Positions 57,933-64,000 of a stretch of DNA of 64,000 bases are shown here, piece by piece (position 1 is the stretch's first letter; the number at the start of each line of letters is the position of its first letter). The position numbers and the translations under genes were made by a program. The stretch is from Zingiber officinale (lineage: Eukaryota; Streptophyta; Magnoliopsida; Zingiberales; Zingiberaceae): assembly GCF_018446385.1 (NCBI RefSeq), contig NC_055991.1:121191794-121255793 (forward strand), in the 5' to 3' direction. Below the pieces are notes generated by a model. The model was given only the letters and a program-made list of their open reading frames with translations. It was not told the DNA's origin and made no database searches.

Positions 57933-58033
57933 TTTAGGAAATGATAGTTGATTCTGTGTGTTTAGGGTGAGCTCGAGGGAAAGAGTATTGAGTTTCCCTG
58001 GGAAGCTGAGGAAGTTATCAGGAACAGGGGAGT

Positions 58034-58041
58034 TTTATATA
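58034..58041 (-). promoter_or_regulatory. TATA box of arogenate dehydratase
   Basis: TATATAAA on the minus strand, about 102 bases upstream of the ATG at 57932, well placed for a short leader. Confidence 0.7.
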
Positions 58042-58053
58042 CATGGAGGGAAC

Positions 58054-58150
58054 GGTAGGTGTGGTTGGGTGGGAGGAGGATTGAAGTTGACAAGGAAAAT
58101 GAAAGATGGTTAGGTGGTTATTGTGGTCAAATCTTGAGAACTCACCAACC
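58054..58150 (-). promoter_or_regulatory. two AC elements (MYB sites) upstream of ADT
   Basis: ACCTACC (AC-I; minus strand, 58060-58054) lies 13 bases upstream of the TATA box. ACCAACC (AC-II; plus strand, 58144-58150) is 84 bases further. AC elements bind R2R3-MYB factors and are typical of phenylpropanoid and Phe-supply genes. Seven-base matches alone are weak evidence; the gene context makes them credible. Confidence 0.5.
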
Positions 58151-58340
58151 TCAGTTTAGTTTTTTTTCCACATGGCACCTTGTTTTAACCGTGTTACATT
58201 AGATTAATTAAAGATAGTTCACCTGCTAAGTAATAAATATGTCAATTTGGTAATTTAATTGGATCCGTGGGGTTGATCCACCCTTCAGATAATTTAAATA
58301 GATTATATTAAATTTTTATCAACCTATTTAAAAATGCGTA
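58151..58340. other. ADT distal promoter, AT-rich
   Basis: No distinct element is seen. It is followed by the repeat region. Confidence 0.4.
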
Positions 58341-58745
58341 AGATGGGATTCAAAAGTTCTGCCGAACAATATGACATAGATCTATCGAGCAAGACTATTA
58401 AGTCCTTCCGAGTAATACAGTCAAGTTCTACCAAGCATGACTATTAAGTCATTCCGAACAATATAGCGGGTGTCTTCCGAGCAATATATCTAAGTTCTAC
58501 CGAGCAATACTATTAAATCCTTCCAAACAATATAGCGGGGGTCTTCCCAACAATATAGTGGTGGTCTTTCGAGCAATACAGTTAAGTCATTTTGAGCAAT
58601 ATTATGGGGGTCCATCAAATAATTTGGTTAAGTCATTCTGAGCAATATTATGGGGGTCCATCAAATAATTTGGTTAAGTCATTCTGAACAATATAACTAA
58701 ATTTCATTGGATAATCAAATTGAGGTACATTGGGCGATACGACTA
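58341..58745. repeat. degenerate tandem array, ~22-50 bp unit
   Basis: About 14 imperfect copies of 'aagt(c/t)cttccgagcaatat' alternate with 'agcgggggtctt' or 'actattaagtc'. A 53 bp subunit (58573-58680) is repeated almost exactly. No gene. It may be decayed transposon or satellite DNA. Confidence 0.75.
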
Positions 58746-58984
58746 ATATCTACCCAGTGATACAATCAAATGTAGATATGCTACATTAACGACCCTCCTA
58801 GTGCCGACCCCACGAATATGGAGGGAGGTACATGTAGGTACACAGGCGTCAGGCGTATGATGGGATAAACCCCAGATCGTCAGTTCTTGAGAATCGACCC
58901 CTGACCATTATGCTAAAGATGTCATGGACCCACCGTCTGACAATATAATCCAATCTTGCCGAGCATTAGAAGTTTTGAAATTTC
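58746..58984. other. spacer with unidentified repetitive-looking DNA
   Basis: The segment 58790-58930 reads like older repeat DNA (for example 'ccctcctagtgccgacccca'), but no family is recognised. Confidence 0.35.
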
Positions 58985-59240
58985 TGGTCAATTATACATG
59001 ACGGTCAATGATTGAAAAAGTGAGTAGTGGGTGTCAGATCTGGTTCCCTTGATCCTTGCCTCTCGATATATGGCGATCAATGAATGAAGAAGCGAGTAGT
59101 AGGTGTCAGATCCGGTTCTCTTGATGTCTTCCTCTCCATACGTGACGATCAGTAAACAAATAAGTGAGTATTGGGTTTTAAATCTCATTCCCTTGATGTC
59201 TTCCTCACAATACATGATGATCAATGAGTGGAGAAACGAT
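58985..59240. repeat. ~79 bp tandem repeat, three copies
   Basis: The unit contains 'gatcaatga.tgaagaa.cga', 'gtagt.ggtgtcagatc' and 'ttgatgtcttcctct' and repeats about every 79 bases. Identity falls from left to right. On the minus strand the copies leave a 78-codon repeat frame, which I do not consider a gene. Confidence 0.8.
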
Positions 59241-59586
59241 AACAGATTGTTAGAGACCTTGTCTTCACTAATTCACGTGGGAAGAAGTAAAAGGGTGTGA
59301 AATATCTGGCATAGAGATGTTATTCACATAGTTATACAAGCACTGGGAGGATGTCAGAGGTATGTTGGTTTTCTTATTCCTACATAGACATCTCTTTTCC
59401 AATGAGCTTTCTTCTTCTTCCTCTCTTTTTGATGACTAACTTGAGCATTGGAGGGGTTATGCTGGTGAGCCATCCAAAACGCTAATCTATGTTACTTCTC
59501 AGGGTGTTGGATCTTGCGAGTTGGGAAGCAGATCTAGTTTTTTGGAAATGAGGAGCTCGAGTCGACAAAAAAAGAGACTATCAAAT
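59241..59586. other. spacer, no gene
   Basis: No recognisable feature. It ends at the target-site word caaat next to LTR G. Confidence 0.5.
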
Positions 59587-61313
59587 TGTTGGATCAAAAA
59601 CGTTGGAGGAGGAGGAGGAGGAGGAGGAGGAGGGGGGGGGGGGTGAATTGCACTCGTGACTTTTACTTTTCATTTCAGAAGAATAAGAGTAAACGTAGTG
59701 GAAATAAGAACAAACAGCGCAAACACCAAAATTTACTTGGTTCGGAGCCTTGGGTGACTCCTACTCTAAGGCCCGCGATCGTTGATCGCTTTCGGTGGGG
59801 AATCACTATCAATTCGTAAATTTTTACAACTTTGAAGTATAATTAAATGCAGTAAAATATACCAACGACAAAAGAGAATAGTGAACTTGAAGTTTCTGGT
59901 CTTCGGAGTCGAGTTACGGCTTTGTCGGAATGTTCTTTAGGCAGCACATGGAAGATGGACCATGTTTCTGATGTTGTTGCTTGCTGTTGCTCGAGACCTG
60001 CTTATAAAGCTCGTGGAGGGCACCTCCAACACCATGGAGGGAACCCTCAACCTCTCCAAATCCGCAACATGGATGAGCTCTGACCCGGTCACTGTCTATC
60101 CGCCTGAGGGCGCCCTCAACCTCCATGAGGGCACCCTCGCACCAGTGTCCAGGGCGCCCTCAAGCTCCATGAGGGCACCCTCGCGCCTTGCTGCGAGAGG
60201 GTCTTCTCCAGGTTCCTTGAGGCAAACACTCCAATTCACTTCCTACAAAATACGTTAGTACAACATATCCTGCAAAACAGAGTTAAGACATAATAAGACA
60301 TAGAATTCAAAAGTCATCAGACTGTCCGGTTTTGACTTCGGATTCTCGATCGGAAAACCTAGGTCGAACCGACGTTTACTGTTCCCTCACCGGGGAACAC
60401 ATCCTCACTTACTCCACTCAGGAGAGTTTACTTGTTGCTCGTTGATCCTCCAGACCAACTAAACTTTTGCTCAGCGCCCAAGGCTCCAGGACTTTTCATT
60501 GGACGCTCGCTCCACGATCCGCCCAACCTTTCACTTGGTTCGCGACACCAGGACTTTCCACCTAGAGTCCTCGACTCTAGGACTTTTTGCCCGAAGCCCT
60601 TGACCCGCCAAGACTTTTCGCCCATGGTTACCACCCCTTAGAACCTAGGGTTATCTCTCCTTAGGGTTTTCCACCTGCCTAACCGCAGCTAGGACTTTTG
60701 CCTAAGTACACTTAGGACTTTCTTGCAAACTCATTCAAACACATTAGATAACAAAACAACTTAACTTTGGATCCTTTGCCATAATCAAAACACAGGTTCG
60801 ACCGTCGGATGCTTCCCGCACCAACAATCTTCCTCTTTTTTATTATGGCAACATGGTACAAAGTCAAGTAAAATATAACAAAATAATAAAGAAATTTAAG
60901 CAACTTTAAGCATGATCATACAATAATTTGAAAAAAAATTCCTTATGCTCCCCTTTTAAATTCCTACTTAACTTTAACTTTTCTCGTCCCCTCTTGACAT
61001 AACTAAAAAATTAATACTAAGTAAAGAGAAGGTTGTTAAAAACATATCTAAGCTCCTTTGAAGGGCAACACTTAGCTTTGAGAATAATTTCTTTGAAAAA
61101 CATTTAGCTAAATTAGAAATTCTTGTGAAAATACTTAGTCTTTTCAACAAAAACTTAACTTTGAAAGGATTTTGATAAACAATTATGTTGATAAAAGCTT
61201 AGTTTTGATACTTAATTTTATGAAAGTTTTGAAAAAGACTTAGTTAAAAATACTCAGTTAAAAAAGGATTTTGATTAAAGCTTAGTTAAAATGATAAAAA
61301 CTAAGTTAAGTAC
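59587..61313 (-). mobile_element. LTR element G (Copia type, same family as A), 3' part
   Basis: The LTR is 59587-60826 (TGTTGGATC...CACCAACA), followed by a polypurine tract (complement at 60827-60842) and AT-rich internal 3' end (60843-61313), so the element is minus-strand and its body lay to the right. The LTR order of blocks matches the LTR of element A (for example 'acttggttcggagcc' and 'ctcctactctaaggcccgcg'). The TATA box is at 60008-60001. It is cut by element H at 61313 and not seen again in the window. Confidence 0.8.
59603..59643 (+). repeat. GGA microsatellite plus G run in LTR G
   Basis: About nine GGA triplets are followed by a run of roughly twelve G, near the LTR end. The related LTR of A has only 'gagaggggg' here, so it has expanded in this copy. 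The G-rich strand could form quadruplexes. Confidence 0.85.
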
Positions 61314-64000
61314 TGTTGGTGCAGCGGAGATCGGCAAGAGGGGGGTGAATTGCTGAATACAAAAATGAAAATACCCTCCTCGTACTTTCAACTCAGTTAG
61401 TGCAATAGTTAACAAAATAATAAAACAGTAAAAGAAAGACACAGAAGAATTAACCTGGTTACAACCAAGGAGGTTGTTAATCCAGGGCAATAGAAGCGCA
61501 CTAAAAGAAACTCTCCTTTGCTGAAGGCGGAGAAGCCTTTTACACTTTCAAAAGCTCAGAACTATTGCTAGGAAACACTACAGATTGATTGCTTGAGTTG
61601 TTGTTGAATTCCTAGCTCCAGGGGCCTTTTTATAGCTCCTGGAAAGTCTATCCCGAGGGTCCAAGGCGCCTCCAACAAGGTTCAAGGCGCCTCCAGCTCG
61701 GTCAGCGGATAAAACTTGCGCCTTCAACAGGCTTGAAGGCGCCTTCAAGGGCGCCTTCCAGGACGCCTTCCAGGGCGCCTTCAAGGGCGCCTCCAAGCTT
61801 CCAGCTTAGTTTCTTCAGCTTCCTTCGCTCCGTTCTTTTGGGTGATTGCGGCCAACCGAAATAGGGCTCACCCGAACCCAATTCACGGCCTTCCTCGAGC
61901 AGCCTTCCGTCCCGGCTTAACGTCCCTCGAACGCCACACACGCTCTTCACGCCCACCGGAGTACTCTTCCGCAGCTCTCTCGTCCTTCGGACGCACCGAG
62001 CCCGTCGGCTCCCTTCCCGTGCCGTCCTTCTCGCTAGCTGCGTCTTCCGCTCGACTTCCTGTGCTCCTAAGCTCCTGCACACTCAGACACAGGGATCAAA
62101 TACAACGCAGGACCTAACCAACTTGGTTAATCACATCAAAACTACTATGGGGTCCAACAATAATCTCCCCCTTTTTGATGTGCATCAACCCAAGTTCAAG
62201 TTAGGGTTAAAAATAGACAAAAAAATAGTAATTTTAAAGAAAAATTACTAAACTAACAAGTTAAGAATAATTTTTGCAATTAGTAAAATTGCAACACATT
62301 TTATAAAAATAATAACAGAAAATTTAAAATTTTCTAACTCCCCCTAAACTTGTACTTTTCTCTCCCCCTTTGATCACAGCAAAAATGGGGTCCTAATTAG
62401 AGGGAACTTTTTAAAAAAATTCCAAGTAAATAAACTTTTAGAATTTTCCAAAAGAATATTTCGAAATTTTTTTTTAAGGATTTTCCAAAAAAAATTTCAA
62501 GGCAAAAAGCAAATTAAGTCTTTAGAATTTTTTCCAGGAAAAAATATTTCTAAAAATGAATTTATATATAAAAAAAAAATTAAAAATGTTTGATTAAACT
62601 TTCAAAGCATTATTTAATTCTAATTTTTAAATGCTTTTTCAGAAAGTTAATTAAACCTTTCATTTCAATATTTCAGCTTCCAGGTCGTGGCGAGCCACTA
62701 GGCTTTCTTGATTATTGGAGCAACAACCACTTCCTTGACAAAGTTTTATAAAGAAATTACTGTTTAATTTTCTTCTCTGAAAGCGCTAAGTCTAATATTG
62801 CAACTAAGATCAAATATTATGATTTTTAAATTTCTATTTTAACTTCTCATAAGTTCTTAATTCATAGTTTTTTAGAATTATGACAAAAAATATTGAGCAT
62901 GCAAAAAATTGTACATTTTCTATTGTTAGTTTGTCAAAATCTTTTAATTGACAAATTGTGTCTTTTAACTCAATATTCTTTAATAGTTTTTTATTTTTTA
63001 ATTTAAAATATTCTTTCGACGAAATAATTTGTAATTCACGAAAACTTTTCGACAATATTTCAATTGAAACAATTAATTTGCCAAGAGGTGGAGACCATAC
63101 CTGACTTACCTTGTCGGCGGTTGATTCTCCCCCTGTTGAGTTGTTTTCATCTTCTGATGTTTCTCGCCCTTCATCGATGCTCATTTGTGATGAGCATTCT
63201 AGGTCTTCAAGTTGGAGTTCGGTTACTGGTTCTGTCTCGGCACTTACCTCAGTTTCGGACTCTTCTGACGTCGAATCAGTGTCCATCGAGGAGTCAGATT
63301 CAACTTCAATTTGTTCTTCGTGGAGTTTTAAGAACTTTTCCCAAAGTTCTTTTGCGCTATTGTACTCTCCGACTTTGTCGAGATCTTCATTTGGTATTGT
63401 GGTTAGAAGATGAAATTCAGCTCGTGCATTTGCCATAAACTCGTCACGTTGCTTCTCGTTCCAGAGGTATTTCTCGAGCTCTTCTCCGTTTGCTTTCTTT
63501 GGTACTTCATAACCAGATTTCATTATTAGATAAATAGAAAAATCAGAGTTAAGGTATACCTCCATCTTTTGCTTCCATGAAGCAAACTCCCCCTCGAATG
63601 CAAGTGGGTAGTCACTGTCTCCGGCCATCGTTTTGATCGTTGTGCGTCAGTCGGCGGTTAGTCCTTCTGAGCGGTCTGGCTCTGATACCACTTGTTGGTG
63701 CAGCGGAGACTGGCAAGAGGGGGGTGAATTGCTGAATACAAAAATGAAAATACCCTCCTCGTACTTTCAACTCAGTTAGTGCAATAGTTAACAAAATAAT
63801 AAAATAGTAAAAGAAAGACACAGAAGAATTAACCTGCTTACAACCAAGGAGGTTGTTAATCCAGGGCAATAGAAGCGCACTAAAAGAAACTCTCCTTTGC
63901 TGAAGGCGGAGAAGCCTTTTACACTTTCAAAAGCTCAGAACTATTGCTAGGAAACACTACAGATTGATTGCTTGAGTTGTTGTTGAATTCCTAGCTCCAG
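61314..64000 (-). mobile_element. LTR element H (Copia type, gag-only), window-truncated
   Basis: The left (3') LTR is 61314-62159, the internal region 62160-63692, and the right (5') LTR begins at 63693 and leaves the window. The primer site complement (gctctgatacca) is at 63679-63690. The 5 bp left flank is agtac. The two LTRs differ at only 4 of the 308 positions visible in both (1.3%), so this is the youngest insertion here. The internal region (1.5 kb) holds gag and an AT-rich tail but no pol. It lies in element G. Confidence 0.92.
62834..63628 (-). CDS. gag of LTR element H
   Basis: 264 codons beginning MAGDSDYPLAFEGEFASWKQ, with the Copia gag N-terminal module, ELWEKFLKLHEEQIEVESDS, an acidic Ser/Glu stretch and a coiled-coil end. 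It is closest in layout to element C's gag, including the direct step from LHEE to the acidic stretch without the mid-gag part and zinc knuckle. It is an LTR-element fossil; the frame looks open over this length. Confidence 0.85.
   Translation of the reverse strand: MAGDSDYPLAFEGEFASWKQKMEVYLNSDFSIYLIMKSGYEVPKKANGEELEKYLWNEKQRDEFMANARAEFHLLTTIPNEDLDKVGEYNSAKELWEKFLKLHEEQIEVESDSSMDTDSTSEESETEVSAETEPVTELQLEDLECSSQMSIDEGRETSEDENNSTGGESTADKVSQVWSPPLGKLIVSIEILSKSFRELQIISSKEYFKLKNKKLLKNIELKDTICQLKDFDKLTIENVQFFACSIFFVIILKNYELRTYEKLK

Noticed and set aside
58985-59240. CRISPR-like array
   Set aside because: Units are degenerate tandem repeats without spacers, and this is plant nuclear DNA.

Overview
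This window is plant nuclear DNA. It has spliced genes with plastid-type N-termini, GC-rich first exons and intronless GC-rich coding regions beside AT-rich spacers, and LTR retrotransposons primed by initiator tRNA-Met. The codon bias and the LTR families suggest a monocot. A Zingiberales plant (ginger or banana relatives) is my best guess, but that is recognition, not proof.

Five host genes look functional. They are a copper chaperone of the ATX1/CCH type (18902-19399, minus), an A20/AN1 stress-associated protein (21544-22056, plus), a membrane-anchored dual-specificity phosphatase (22953-24049, minus), a plastid methionine sulfoxide reductase A (32113-35411, plus, one 2.5 kb intron) and an intronless arogenate dehydratase (56688-57932, minus). 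Copper delivery, stress zinc-finger and MsrA functions all touch stress physiology, but nothing here shows they are co-regulated.

The rest is mobile DNA and gene debris. 1-7565 is the 5' part of a minus-strand Copia element whose LTR was entered by a 4,477 bp CACTA transposon. That transposon carries a spliced Ulp1-like cysteine protease, a captured piece of a host serine-rich protein gene and a small MULE-type MITE. 7566-9530 is a decayed hAT transposase split by a Gypsy-like LTR. 10536-16474 holds CACTA debris around two broken intron-bearing host genes (a UBP-type zinc-finger gene and the N-terminal half of UTP6). 16640-18102 has SINEs and a hAT MITE. 25690-31690 is a broken BTB/POZ-WD-like gene split by a 5,002 bp hAT transposon with a perfect 8 bp target duplication. 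That hAT itself contains a 645 bp MITE and a ~680 bp inverted duplication.

37775-55843 and 59587-64000 are nested Copia-type LTR elements: C (38759-43661), D (43782-52027), E inside D (45161-49423), F (52028-55843), G (59587-61313) and H (61314 to the window edge). Target duplications give the insertion order for C, D and E. Where both ends are visible (C, D, E), and across nearly all of H, these elements carry a gag region but no visible protease, integrase or reverse transcriptase, so they look like non-autonomous gag-only (TR-GAG-like) elements. The most unusual pattern is that every LTR has a cluster of short palindromes just upstream of its TATA box. The palindromes differ completely between subfamilies while their position is kept, and five of the LTR groups also keep a small hairpin in R/U5.
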